A DNA stretch of 64,000 bases from DASUPK01 sp963744105 (GTDB taxonomy: Bacteria; Actinomycetota; Thermoleophilia; Solirubrobacterales; 70-9): contig CAVUSJ010000002.1 in the NCBI GenBank assembly GCA_963744105.1, forward strand, positions 496,001-560,000. The letters are read 5' to 3'. The position numbers and the translations under genes were made by a program. This document shows positions 1 to 8,163 of this stretch, piece after piece. Position 1 is the stretch's first letter, and every line of letters begins with the position of its first letter. The notes beneath the pieces were generated by a model. The model did no database searches, had not been told where the DNA came from, and saw nothing but the letters and a program-made list of their open reading frames with translations.

Positions 1-57
1 CTACCGGGTCCCCCAGAGGAAACCACCTTCGAGGTCGAGGTCGAACAGCACGCCTGA
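1..57 (+). CDS. 3' end of an unidentified gene (partial)
   Basis: Frame 1 is open from the window edge to a TGA at 55-57 and encodes 18 residues rich in Glu and Val, ending EVEQHA. The composition suits a real C-terminus in this GC-rich genome, but there is too little to name a family. No gene follows until the minus-strand binding protein that ends at 139, so the two genes converge. The roughly 80 bases between them show no strong hairpin. Confidence 0.45.
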   Translation, partial: LPGPPEETTFEVEVEQHA

Positions 58-138
58 TTGATTTGCTCGTCCGACCCGGACTCAACAAGCCGTCGCCAAT
101 TCATTCAAGTGGGCGGGCGGACTAGGGGTGGCCGCTAG

Positions 139-1458
139 TCAGGGAGTGACTGGATTCGGCTTCTCGGCCGGGACCTTGCCGATCACGTCGAGCGAGTCGC
201 CGCTGTACCGGTAGACGTCGAAGACCCCGGCGGTGGGATCGCCGTGGACGTCCATGTTGATCGGGCCGGAGGCGCCGGTGTAGTCGATGTCCTCGCCGTT
301 CTCGAGTGCCTTGATCGCCTCGGGGAGCTGCTGCCAGGTGAACTGCTCGCCGCCGGGGGCCGTGATGTCGATCAGGTGATCCGCCATCTCCTGGCCGTCG
401 GTCGAGCCGGCGGCGACCGCGGCGAGGTAGCAGAGCACGGTGGCGTCGAACTCCTGCGCCGCGAACGGCGCCATCTCGACGTCATGCGGATCGGCTGCCT
501 TGAACCCCCGGACGAAGGCGGTTGAGGCCGCCGCGTCATCCGGCGTCCCGGGCGCCAGTGCGCGCATGCCGTCGATCACGCCGGGGCCGACCTCCTTAGG
601 CAGGCCGGGGGCGACGAGCTGGTCGCTTCCCCAGGAGGTGCTCGGATCCCAGGACTCGCCGGAGGAGAGCGCGGGGGCGAGCTGGGAAAAGCCGGTGAGG
701 TCGTCGATCAGCAGGGTCGCGTTGCCGGTGCCGGTGGCGATCTGCTGCGCCTGGGCCGACAGGTCCGACGCTCCTGGAGTCAGCTCGACCGGCCCGCCGA
801 TCGTGCCGTCCTTGCCCTGCCAGTCGTGGATGAAGTCCTGGCTCAGCGTGTCGCCATACGCGTCGTTGCTGGCGGCGACGCTGACGCTGCGTCCCTGCGC
901 TCCCCCGAGAGCCTCCTCGATCGCCGCAGAGAGGGCGGATCCCTCCACCGACTGGGGCAGCGCCGTGCTGTTGACCAGGTCGTGATCGCTCAGGTCGGCG
1001 ACGTCGGGCCCAGTGGGTACCGGCGAGATCTCGAGGACCTTGTCCGGGATGGCGACGTCCTGCGCGGTCTGCGCGACCGCGTCGGCCGACCACGGCCCGG
1101 TCAGGCAGCTCGCCTGGTCGTCGGCGACCAGCCTTCTGGCCGCCTCCGTCGCGGTCTCCGAGTCGCCTCCCTGGTCCTCCGAGAACGCGCCAATGGTGTG
1201 GCCGGCGCCTGTCGCGCGAATCGCACGCCTGATCTGGGCGAGGGCCAGGTTGGATGCCTTCTGGCCGGACTCGCCGAGCGGCTTGGACATCCCGCTGAGC
1301 GGCAGCGAGTTCCCGATCACGAGGCTGAGCTGCTTCGAGCCGGGGCCGTTGCCGCCGCCGGCCCCGCCGCAGGCGGCGGGGCCGAGGGCGAGCGCGAGCC
1401 CGGCGAAGACCGCCACCGGACGAAGGATGTTGGCCCTGGATCTCAGGCCCGCATTCAT
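139..1458 (-). CDS. ABC transporter substrate-binding lipoprotein, branched-chain amino-acid type
   Basis: The 439-residue protein begins MNAGLRSRAN, has a hydrophobic signal and a lipobox-like PAAC ending at Cys30, so it should be a membrane-anchored lipoprotein. The mature part looks like the Leu/Ile/Val-binding family (Peripla_BP_6): LVIGNSLPLSG at the start, then alternating beta-alpha units around a SNDAYGD segment. Such proteins deliver amino acids, amides or related small molecules to an ABC permease, but no permease or ATPase genes lie beside it, so it is an orphan and the ligand is unknown. Start 1458 was chosen because a longer frame would run into the divergent MaoC gene, and because a TACCGT box sits 7 bases upstream. 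Confidence 0.8.
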   Translation of the reverse strand: MNAGLRSRANILRPVAVFAGLALALGPAACGGAGGGNGPGSKQLSLVIGNSLPLSGMSKPLGESGQKASNLALAQIRRAIRATGAGHTIGAFSEDQGGDSETATEAARRLVADDQASCLTGPWSADAVAQTAQDVAIPDKVLEISPVPTGPDVADLSDHDLVNSTALPQSVEGSALSAAIEEALGGAQGRSVSVAASNDAYGDTLSQDFIHDWQGKDGTIGGPVELTPGASDLSAQAQQIATGTGNATLLIDDLTGFSQLAPALSSGESWDPSTSWGSDQLVAPGLPKEVGPGVIDGMRALAPGTPDDAAASTAFVRGFKAADPHDVEMAPFAAQEFDATVLCYLAAVAAGSTDGQEMADHLIDITAPGGEQFTWQQLPEAIKALENGEDIDYTGASGPINMDVHGDPTAGVFDVYRYSGDSLDVIGKVPAEKPNPVTP

Positions 1459-1465
1459 AGTGCGA

Positions 1466-1471
1466 ACGGTA
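1466..1471 (-). promoter_or_regulatory. -10 box of the binding-protein gene, probably leaderless
   Basis: Reading the minus strand this is TACCGT, ending 7 bases before the ATG at 1458. Transcription would start at or next to the start codon. It shares its TA with the plus-strand box at 1470-1475. Confidence 0.5.
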
Positions 1472-1475
1472 GGGT
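1470..1475 (+). promoter_or_regulatory. -10 box of the MaoC gene, probably leaderless
   Basis: TAGGGT lies 7 bases before the ATG at 1483. It overlaps the opposing -10 box, making a compact two-way promoter. Confidence 0.5.
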
Positions 1476-1482
1476 GCGGGCC

Positions 1483-1950
1483 ATGTCGACAGTCGAGGTC
1501 CAGGGAATCGAAGGGCTGAAGGCTCTGCAGGGGAAGGAGATCGGCCCGAGCGAGTGGCGGACCGTCACGCAGGAGGACATCGACACCTTCGCGGATCTCA
1601 CGGGCGACCACCAGTGGATCCACACGGACGTGGAGCGGGCGAAGACCGAGAGCCCGTTCGGGACCACCATCGCCCACGGCAACCTGACCCTCTCACTGAT
1701 CGACGGCCTGCGGATCGAGCTGCTCAAGTCGACCGGCTTCAAGCTCGGCGTCAACTACGGCTGGAACAAGGTCCGCTTCCCGGCGCCCGTCCCGGCCGGC
1801 TCACGCATCCGAGCCACCGCCGAGGTCGTCGAGATCGAGGAGGTCGGCGGTGGCTGGTTCCAGGTCGTGACGCGCTTCAAGGTCGAGGTCGAAGGCTCAG
1901 AGAAGCCTGCCTGCGTCGCCGACTCGGTCGGCCGCGCGCTGCCTGAATAG
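1483..1950 (+). CDS. MaoC-family hot-dog dehydratase
   Basis: 155 residues with the hot-dog fold of (R)-specific enoyl-CoA hydratases. The hydratase signature appears as LTGDHQWIHTD, placing the catalytic Asp near residue 42 and His near 47, followed by the conserved PFGTTIAHGNLTLSL strand-helix region. The family hydrates enoyl-CoA thioesters in the cytosol, usually as a dimer. It is transcribed away from the binding-protein gene through a shared promoter. Length is normal for a single-domain member. The true acyl substrate cannot be read from the sequence. Confidence 0.88.
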   Translation: MSTVEVQGIEGLKALQGKEIGPSEWRTVTQEDIDTFADLTGDHQWIHTDVERAKTESPFGTTIAHGNLTLSLIDGLRIELLKSTGFKLGVNYGWNKVRFPAPVPAGSRIRATAEVVEIEEVGGGWFQVVTRFKVEVEGSEKPACVADSVGRALPE

Positions 1951-1981
1951 CTCAAGCGGGATACGCATCTCGCGCGGGTGG

Positions 1982-2032
1982 CGCGGAATCTCATCCGGGG
2001 TGAGATGCCTCGATCCCCGGTGAGATTCCGCG
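1982..2032. terminator. Long hairpin between convergent genes
   Basis: The 12-base arm CGCGGAATCTCA (1982-1993) pairs with TGAGATTCCGCG (2021-2032). Inside it CCGGGG (1995-2000) pairs with CCCCGG (2015-2020), leaving a single bulged base and a 14-base loop. It sits between the ends of the MaoC and cupredoxin genes and could act as a two-way terminator, although no T-run follows. Confidence 0.5.
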
Positions 2033-2065
2033 ACAGGACCCGCGCGCCATGCGGCAGGTCCCGCG

Positions 2066-2512
2066 CTACTTGACGGTGAGCGTGCCTTCCATGCCGGCAT
2101 CCCTGTGGCCCGGCACCGTGCAGTAGAAGGTGTAAGTGCCCGGCTGCAGGTCGACGGTCGCGTTCGCGGTGCCCGACGAAACCAGGTCCGTCTGGCCCAG
2201 CACCTTGCCGGACGAGTCGGCGACGGCCACGTCGTGCTGAAGGGCTTCCTTGTTGTCGAAGTTGATCGTCACGCTGCCGGCCTTGGCGCTGACGTCCTTC
2301 TGGTCGTAGGCCAGGGTGCTGCCACCGGGCGTCGAGATATCGACTGTCGAGCCGCCGCCGGCGCCGCCGCCTCCGCCCGCGGGCGTGGTCGACGCGGGCG
2401 TGGAGGCCGCGGTCGTCGAGTTGTTGTTGCTGCTGCCGCCGCAGGCCGCCAGACCGAGCACGGCCAGCGCCGCAACCGCAAGCACTGCTGAAGCCTTCTT
2501 CATCCGGGTCAC
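2066..2512 (-). CDS. Cupredoxin (plastocyanin/azurin-like) lipoprotein
   Basis: 148 residues: a signal peptide with lipobox LAAC (Cys24), a low-complexity Ser/Thr/Gly linker (about 25-56), then a type I copper domain. The four expected ligands are visible: His93 in LQHDVAV, then Cys131, His136 and Met141 in FYCTVPGHRDAGM. It should be a membrane-tethered single-electron carrier outside the cytoplasmic membrane, feeding or accepting electrons from oxidases or copper enzymes. It stands alone, convergent to the MaoC gene across a strong hairpin. Confidence 0.9.
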   Translation of the reverse strand: MTRMKKASAVLAVAALAVLGLAACGGSSNNNSTTAASTPASTTPAGGGGGAGGGSTVDISTPGGSTLAYDQKDVSAKAGSVTINFDNKEALQHDVAVADSSGKVLGQTDLVSSGTANATVDLQPGTYTFYCTVPGHRDAGMEGTLTVK

Positions 2513-2572
2513 CCTTTCTCTCGTCTCCAGGTTGGCGAACCTTATTACGGTCGCCGTCCCGAGTCGGATTGG

Positions 2573-3421
2573 TCAGTCTCCCTCGAAGGTGGGCTGCTCG
2601 CCGGCGAAGAAGGCCGTCACGCCTCGCTTCAGGTCGTTCGTGCCCATGCTGTCGGCGATGCCGTGGCGCTCCAGCTGCAGGTGGTCGTTGATCGAGTGCT
2701 CGATCGACTCGTGCAGCAGGCGCTTGGTCATGCGCACGTAGTACGGCGCCTTCGCCGCGAGCTTCTCGGCCTTCTCCTTCGCGCGCTCGAGCAGCTGGCC
2801 GGCCGGGACTACCTCGGTGACGAGGCCGGCCTCGAGCGCCGACTTCGCGTCCAGGTTGGGGTCGTTCAGCGCCAGCTCGAGCGCCTTGGCCGGGCCGACG
2901 ACGCGTGGCAGGAAGTACGTCATGCCACCGTCGGGCGCGGCGCCGATCCGGCCGTAGGCGATGGCCAGGAAGGCGTCCTCCGAGGCGATCCGGATGTCGG
3001 CCGAGAGCGCCAGCGACATTCCCGCGCCGGCGGCCGGCCCGTTGATCGCGGCGATCACGGGGTAGGGAATCCGGCGGATGTCGACGATGGCGTTGTGGAG
3101 TGCCTCGGCTCCGCGCCTGACCTCGGACGGCAGGTCCACGCCCTCCTCAGTGACGCCGCGCTTGAACCAGTTGACGTCCCCTCCGGAGCAGAAGGCGCGC
3201 CCGGCGCCGGTGATGATCAGCGCCCGGATCGGGGCGCGGTCGGCGAGCCAGGCTGCCGCGGTCACGAGCTCGCCGATCAGCTCGGGGCTCATCGCGTTGA
3301 GCGCGTCTGGGCGGTTCAGGGTGAGCGTTCCGATCGGGCCGTCCACCTCGATGTCGAGCGTCTCGAGCTTGGGCGGATCGCTGCCAAGCAGCTGAACACC
3401 GGTCTCTGCGGTCTCTGCCAT
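2573..3421 (-). CDS. Enoyl-CoA hydratase/isomerase family protein
   Basis: 282 residues of crotonase fold. The oxyanion-hole strands are clear in ITGAGRAFCSGGDVN and AAINGPAAGAGMSLALSAD. It probably acts in fatty-acid or other acyl-CoA degradation in the cytosol, but crotonase members catalyse many reactions and the substrate is unknown. The start at 3421 is supported by an AGGAGG ribosome-binding site just upstream, unlike the leaderless genes nearby. It is divergent from uvrC with only 46 bases between. Confidence 0.88.
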   Translation of the reverse strand: MAETAETGVQLLGSDPPKLETLDIEVDGPIGTLTLNRPDALNAMSPELIGELVTAAAWLADRAPIRALIITGAGRAFCSGGDVNWFKRGVTEEGVDLPSEVRRGAEALHNAIVDIRRIPYPVIAAINGPAAGAGMSLALSADIRIASEDAFLAIAYGRIGAAPDGGMTYFLPRVVGPAKALELALNDPNLDAKSALEAGLVTEVVPAGQLLERAKEKAEKLAAKAPYYVRMTKRLLHESIEHSINDHLQLERHGIADSMGTNDLKRGVTAFFAGEQPTFEGD

Positions 3422-3454
3422 CTCAAATCCTCCTGGGCGCGGGAGCCGGGACCC

Positions 3455-3460
3455 TACCCT
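3455..3460 (+). promoter_or_regulatory. -10 box of uvrC, probably leaderless
   Basis: TACCCT ends 7 bases before the ATG at 3468, and no ribosome-binding site fits between them. Confidence 0.5.
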
Positions 3461-3467
3461 CTCCTTT

Positions 3468-5381
3468 ATGGCGAAGAGCAGCCAGAAGTTGGCCGACCAG
3501 CGGAAGGAGCTCCCGGATGCTCCGGGCGTCTACGTGTTCCGCAACCGGGCCGGAGACGCGCTCTACGTCGGCAAGGCGAACTCGATCCGCAAGCGGGTCG
3601 CCTCGCACTTCGCGGGCAAGGGCGGCGGGCGCGGCTCAGGCATGGGCGGGACGGCGGAGCTGATCGATCGAACCGACTCGATCGAGTTCCTGGTCACCGA
3701 GAACGAGCCGGAGGCGCTGCTCGCCGAGCAGAGCTTCATCAAGCGCTACCGGCCTCGGTTCAACATCCGCCTGCGGGATGACAAGTCCTACCCGTACGTC
3801 GGCGTCAGCCTCGACGAGGAGTTCCCCCGCGTCTACTTCACCCGTGAGCGGCACCGGCCGAACCGGGCCTACTTCGGCCCCTTCTCGAGCGCCAAGCGCG
3901 TCCGCGAGACACTGGACCTGCTCGGCAAGCTCTTCCAGTACCGGACCTGCGAGGGGCCGGAGCCCGGGCGGCGCTCGGGGGTTCCGTGCCTCGACTACTA
4001 CATCAAGCGCTGCCAGGCGCCCTGCGTCGGCTATATCGACAAGGAGGAGTACCGGGGCAACATCGAGCGGATCGTCGGCTTCCTCTCGGGCCGCTACAAG
4101 GAGATCGCCGGCGACCTCGAGGCGAAGATGGAGGAGGCCTCACAGGCCCAGGACTTCGAGCGCGCGGCGCTCTTCCGCGACCGCCTCAGCGCGGTTCGCT
4201 CGATGATGGAGCGCCAGCAGGTCGCCGGCGGATCGCTCGGCAGCGCCGACCTGATCGCGGTGGCGGTCGAAGGCAGCGACGCGAACGCGCAGGTCTTCCA
4301 GGTCCGCGATGGCGTGCTCGCCGAACGCCAGGGGTTCTACCTGGCGGGTGAGGACGAGTCGACGGGGGACGATCGCGATCCGGGCGAGGTCGCAGAGACC
4401 TTCCTGCTTCAGTACTACGGTGCCGCGCCGGCCGTTCCCGGCCGCGTGGTCGTGGGGCCGGAGCTCAAGGCGCGCACGGGCGTGCTCGCCGAGGCGCTCT
4501 CCAGCCAGCGCGACGCACAGGTCGAGGTGCGCGTCGCGTCGCGTGGCGACCTTCGCCGGCTGCGGGAGCTCGCCGAGAAGAACGCCAAGCTGGCGCTCGC
4601 CCAGGACAAGCTGCGCCGCGAGCACCGCCGCCAGCAGCGGGTGGAGACACTCTCCTCGCTGCAGGAGGCGCTCGGGCTCGAGCGGGTTCCGGTCCGGATC
4701 GAGGGCTTCGACATCTCGAACCTCGGCGAGACCCACACCGTCGCCTCGATGGTCGTCTTCGAGGGCGGCGCGCCGAAGAAGTCGGATTACCGGAAGTTCA
4801 ACATCCGGGGTGAGTTCGGCGGCAATGGTGGCGGTCCCGATGACTTCGCCGCGATGCAGGAGGTGCTGACCCGGAGGCTCGGCCGCCTGATGCAGCAGGC
4901 CGACATCTCGCCGCACGACTCCGATCGCGACGCGAGCTTCGCCGCCCTGCCGGACCTGATCGTGATCGACGGCGGCAGGGGGCAGCTCGCCGCCGGGATG
5001 AAGGCGCTGGAGCCGCTCACCGAGCGCGGCGTGTCGGTCATCAGCCTCGCCAAGCGGATCGAGGAGGTGTTCGTGCCGGGGCGGTCGGAGCCGGTCATGC
5101 TGGAGAGGGGCTCGGATGCCCTGCGGATCCTGCAGCGGGTCCGCGACGAGGCGCACCGGTTCGCGATCACCCACCACCGAAGCCGCCGGGACAAGGCGAT
5201 GACGGCGTCGGTCCTCGACGGCGTCCGCGGTGTGGGGCCGGCGCGAAAGCGCGCGCTGCTGCGCCATTTCGGGTCCCCCGACCGCCTGCTCACCGCGAGC
5301 CGCGAGGAGCTCGAAGCTGTGCCCGGGGTCCCCGGTAAGCTCGCTCGCGAGATCCACAGGCAACTGCACAGAGCCGGCTGA
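3468..5381 (+). CDS. uvrC: Excinuclease ABC subunit C
   Basis: 637 residues, normal for UvrC. An N-terminal GIY-YIG nuclease domain (APGVYVFRNRAG then LYVGKA, residues about 20-45) makes the 3' incision. It is followed by a UVR motif near 205-235 (EEASQAQDFERAALFRDRL), the RNase H-like 5' nuclease region with FDISNLGETH and VIDGGRGQL, and helix-hairpin-helix motifs at the C-terminus. It works with UvrA/UvrB in nucleotide excision repair. Its TGA overlaps the ATG of rapZ by one base, so the two are translationally coupled. Confidence 0.97.
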   Translation: MAKSSQKLADQRKELPDAPGVYVFRNRAGDALYVGKANSIRKRVASHFAGKGGGRGSGMGGTAELIDRTDSIEFLVTENEPEALLAEQSFIKRYRPRFNIRLRDDKSYPYVGVSLDEEFPRVYFTRERHRPNRAYFGPFSSAKRVRETLDLLGKLFQYRTCEGPEPGRRSGVPCLDYYIKRCQAPCVGYIDKEEYRGNIERIVGFLSGRYKEIAGDLEAKMEEASQAQDFERAALFRDRLSAVRSMMERQQVAGGSLGSADLIAVAVEGSDANAQVFQVRDGVLAERQGFYLAGEDESTGDDRDPGEVAETFLLQYYGAAPAVPGRVVVGPELKARTGVLAEALSSQRDAQVEVRVASRGDLRRLRELAEKNAKLALAQDKLRREHRRQQRVETLSSLQEALGLERVPVRIEGFDISNLGETHTVASMVVFEGGAPKKSDYRKFNIRGEFGGNGGGPDDFAAMQEVLTRRLGRLMQQADISPHDSDRDASFAALPDLIVIDGGRGQLAAGMKALEPLTERGVSVISLAKRIEEVFVPGRSEPVMLERGSDALRILQRVRDEAHRFAITHHRSRRDKAMTASVLDGVRGVGPARKRALLRHFGSPDRLLTASREELEAVPGVPGKLAREIHRQLHRAG

Positions 5382-6316
5382 TGGCAAAGGACTCCACCAT
5401 CAATGGGGACGGCGCTGCGCCCACCGACAAGCGGGTCGAGCTCGTGGTGATCACCGGGTACTCGGGCGCCGGCAAGTCGGAGGCGATCGCCGCCTTCGAG
5501 GACGGCGGTTACTTCTGCGTCGACAACCTGCCGCCGAAGATGATCAACGGGCTGGGCGAGCTCTTCCGGCACGAGGGCAGCGGCGTGCAGAAGGCCGCCG
5601 TGGTAACTGATGTGCGGGGCGGGGAGTACTTCGACGATCTCCAGGCGGTGCTCGACGATCTGCCCGGCGGCGGCCTCGACCTCAAGCTGGTCTTCCTCGA
5701 GGCCGACGAGGAGGCGCTGCTCCACCGCTACAGGGAGACCCGCCGCCGCCACCCCCTGGCGCGCAGCGGTCGCATCGTCGACGGCATCCGGGAGGAGCGC
5801 GAGCTGCTCGCCCCCCTGCGCGAGCGGGCCGACGTCGTCATCGACACGACCTCGCTGACCGGCGGGGCCCTGCGCCGGCGGATCGCGACCGAGCTGATCG
5901 GCCGGGAGACGCACGAGAACCAGCTCGCCCTCACCATCCTCACCTTCGGGTTTAAGAACGGGCCGCCCTCCGACGCCGACCTCACCCTCGATGTCCGCTT
6001 CCTGCCGAACCCGCACTACGTCGACGACCTTCGCCCCCTCACCGGCCTCGACGAGCCTGTACGGCAGTACGTCGAGTCCGGCACGCAGGCCGGCGAGTTC
6101 TACGGCCGACTCATGCCGCTGCTCGACTTCCTCCTCCCGGCCTACGTGGCGGAGGGCAAGCAGCACCTGACCATCGCGGTCGGCTGCACCGGAGGCAGGC
6201 ACCGCTCGGTGACGGTTGCCGATCGAATCGCGCGGGAGCTGGGCAGGCGGGACGACGTCAAGCTGCAGCTCGTGCACCGTGATGTCGAGCTAGCGCCCAC
6301 CAGTCCGCTGCGCTGA
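5381..6316 (+). CDS. rapZ: RNase adapter / nucleotide-binding protein RapZ (YvcJ)
   Basis: 311 residues. The P-loop is at residues 25-33 (TGYSGAGKS), followed by FCVDNLPP and the C-terminal signature GCTGGRHRSV. The family binds GTP/ATP; in E. coli it guides RNase E to GlmZ, while in Gram-positives (YvcJ) it is linked to competence and cell-wall metabolism. The uvrC-rapZ order is typical of actinobacteria, but the usual next genes yvcK and whiA are missing here: a repeat element and an ABC exporter follow instead. The N-terminal 17 residues are a variable extension. Confidence 0.95.
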   Translation: MAKDSTINGDGAAPTDKRVELVVITGYSGAGKSEAIAAFEDGGYFCVDNLPPKMINGLGELFRHEGSGVQKAAVVTDVRGGEYFDDLQAVLDDLPGGGLDLKLVFLEADEEALLHRYRETRRRHPLARSGRIVDGIREERELLAPLRERADVVIDTTSLTGGALRRRIATELIGRETHENQLALTILTFGFKNGPPSDADLTLDVRFLPNPHYVDDLRPLTGLDEPVRQYVESGTQAGEFYGRLMPLLDFLLPAYVAEGKQHLTIAVGCTGGRHRSVTVADRIARELGRRDDVKLQLVHRDVELAPTSPLR

Positions 6317-6386
6317 GGAGCGGAGGGCGAAGCCCGCAGCGACTTGTGCTGGGCGGACGCCTGTGGGCGCGACTGATGGCGAAGCC
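6317..6386 (+). repeat. Dispersed intergenic repeat, copy A (~70 bases)
   Basis: It starts one base after the rapZ stop codon and matches 19574-19644 at about 61 of 71 aligned positions. It contains two small hairpin motifs with GAA loops, GGGCGAAGCCC near the left end and GGCGAAGCC at the right end. A -10-like TAAGAT follows directly, then the next gene. Confidence 0.7.
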
Positions 6387-6391
6387 AACCC

Positions 6392-6397
6392 TAAGAT
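6392..6397 (+). promoter_or_regulatory. -10 box of the ABC exporter operon, probably leaderless
   Basis: TAAGAT ends 6 bases before the GTG at 6404. It lies just outside repeat copy A. Confidence 0.45.
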
Positions 6398-6403
6398 CCT
6401 GGC

Positions 6404-7333
6404 GTGTCTAACCCCGTGATCAGCGTGCAGGGGCTGCGCAAGTCCTACGACGGCTTCGAGGCCGTTCGCGGCATCGATCTGGACGTCGCGGCGGGGGAGA
6501 TCTTCGCCTTCCTCGGGCCGAACGGCGCCGGCAAGACGACCACGGTCGAGATCCTGGAGGGGTACCGGCCGCGCAGCGCTGGTGAGGTCAGCGTCCTCGG
6601 TGTCGACCCTCAGCGGGCGGACCGCGGCTGGCGCAACCGCGTCGGCTTCGTGCTGCAGGAATCGCGCCTGGTGCCCGAGCTGACTCCGCGCGAGGCGGTG
6701 GAGCAGTACGCCGGCTACTACGCGCATCCCCGGGACGTGGACGAGACCGTCGCCCTGGTCGGCCTCGGCGAGAAGGCGGACGTGAGGACGTCCAAGCTCT
6801 CCGGCGGGCAGCAGAGGCGCCTGGACGTGGCCCTCGCCCTGGTGGGCGACCCCGAGCTCCTCTTCATGGACGAGCCGACGACGGGCTTCGATCCCTCCGC
6901 CCGGCGCCAGGCCTGGGGTGTGATCGGCGGTCTCCGCGACCTCGGCAAGACGGTCTTTCTGACCACGCACTACCTGGAGGAGGCGCAGGCGCTCGCCGAC
7001 CGCGTGGCGATCATCGCGCGCGGGCGCATCGTCGCGACCGGCTCGCCGGAGTCCCTCGTCGACCGCGGTGCGCCCCAGACCGAGATCCGCTTCAGGCTCC
7101 CACAGGGCGTCGCCGCGTCCGACCTCCCGGGGGAGCTGCCGGCGGCCGCGCGGATCGACGCGGGGCTGGTGACGATGACGGTCGCCGATCCGGTTCCGGC
7201 GCTGCGCGAGCTCACCACCTGGGCGGGGGACCGCGGCGTGGGGCTGCCGGGGCTGAGCGTCGGCTCACCGAGCCTCGAGGACGTCTACCTGCAGCTGACC
7301 GAGAGCGCCGACGGAGCGGGTGATGCGGAATGA
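6404..7333 (+). CDS. ABC exporter ATP-binding protein (DrrA-like)
   Basis: 309 residues, GTG start. Walker A is GPNGAGKTT, the ABC signature is LSGGQQRRLDVALAL, Walker B is LLFMDEPTTGFDP and the H-loop is LTTHYLEEA. The C-terminal ~80 residues form the extension common to the drug-resistance/ABC-2 group. It pairs with the permease that overlaps its last four bases (ATGA). Likely role: ATP-driven export of a small hydrophobic compound or lipid from the cytoplasm; the substrate is not shown. Its place between rapZ and gap is unusual. Confidence 0.93.
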   Translation: MSNPVISVQGLRKSYDGFEAVRGIDLDVAAGEIFAFLGPNGAGKTTTVEILEGYRPRSAGEVSVLGVDPQRADRGWRNRVGFVLQESRLVPELTPREAVEQYAGYYAHPRDVDETVALVGLGEKADVRTSKLSGGQQRRLDVALALVGDPELLFMDEPTTGFDPSARRQAWGVIGGLRDLGKTVFLTTHYLEEAQALADRVAIIARGRIVATGSPESLVDRGAPQTEIRFRLPQGVAASDLPGELPAAARIDAGLVTMTVADPVPALRELTTWAGDRGVGLPGLSVGSPSLEDVYLQLTESADGAGDAE

Positions 7334-8097
7334 GCGGCGTCGCGGTCGTCCTCCACCAGTTCCGCTTCGACCAGAAGATCTTCTGGCGCAACCCGGCGGC
7401 CGTCTTCTTCACCGCCCTGCTGCCGCTGCTCTTCCTCTTCCTGCTCGCGACGATCTTCAAGAACACGCACATCTCGGGCGTGGACGTCTCGGGCGCGACC
7501 TACTACGTCCCCGCGATCCTGACGCTGGCCGTGATCTCCGCGACCACGGTCAAGCTCGCCACCAACCTGCCCACCGAGCGCGAGGCGGGCCAGCTCAAGC
7601 GGGTGCGAGGCACGCCCCTCCCCCCGGCCGCCTTCGTCGCCGGCCGGGTGGGCAACTCGCTCGTCATCTCGGTGATCATGGTCGTCCTCGTCAGCGCGAT
7701 CGGCGCCGTGCTCTACGGCGTGACGATTCCGACGAGCACGCTGCCGGCGATGCTGGTCACGCTGGCGGTCGGGGCCTTCTCGTTCTCGTGCCTGGGCTTT
7801 GCCCTCGCGGCGGCGATTCCGACGGCCCAGGCCGCTCCGGCCGTAACCAACGCGACCGTCCTGCCGCTCTACTTCCTGTCGGGTGTCTTCATCCCCCAAG
7901 ACGAGCTGCCGAATGGCGTCCTCAACTTCGCTGACATCTTCCCGATCCGCCACTTCTTCACCGCGATGTTCACCGCCTGGGACCCGCACACGACCGGGGC
8001 CGGGTTCGAGTGGGGGGACCTCGCGGTGGTCGCCGCCTGGGGCCTCGTCGGGCTGCTTGTCGCGGTCCGCTTCTTTCGCTGGGAGCCGAGTCGCTGA
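7330..8097 (+). CDS. ABC-2 type permease
   Basis: 255 residues with about six membrane helices, beginning with VFFTALLPLLFLFLLATIF and ending with the hydrophobic GLVGLLVAVRFF. The pattern LPLYFLSGVFIPQDELP is characteristic of ABC-2 (DrrB-like) permeases. It is translationally coupled to the ATPase by a 4-base overlap, and the two should form a homodimeric or 2+2 exporter in the cytoplasmic membrane. Confidence 0.9.
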   Translation: MSGVAVVLHQFRFDQKIFWRNPAAVFFTALLPLLFLFLLATIFKNTHISGVDVSGATYYVPAILTLAVISATTVKLATNLPTEREAGQLKRVRGTPLPPAAFVAGRVGNSLVISVIMVVLVSAIGAVLYGVTIPTSTLPAMLVTLAVGAFSFSCLGFALAAAIPTAQAAPAVTNATVLPLYFLSGVFIPQDELPNGVLNFADIFPIRHFFTAMFTAWDPHTTGAGFEWGDLAVVAAWGLVGLLVAVRFFRWEPSR

Positions 8098-8163
8098 CGG
8101 CGATCCGCCGCTCCCCTGTAATCTGAATCCGCAGGGACCGTCTCGTCTCTCCCTCCCAGCCTG

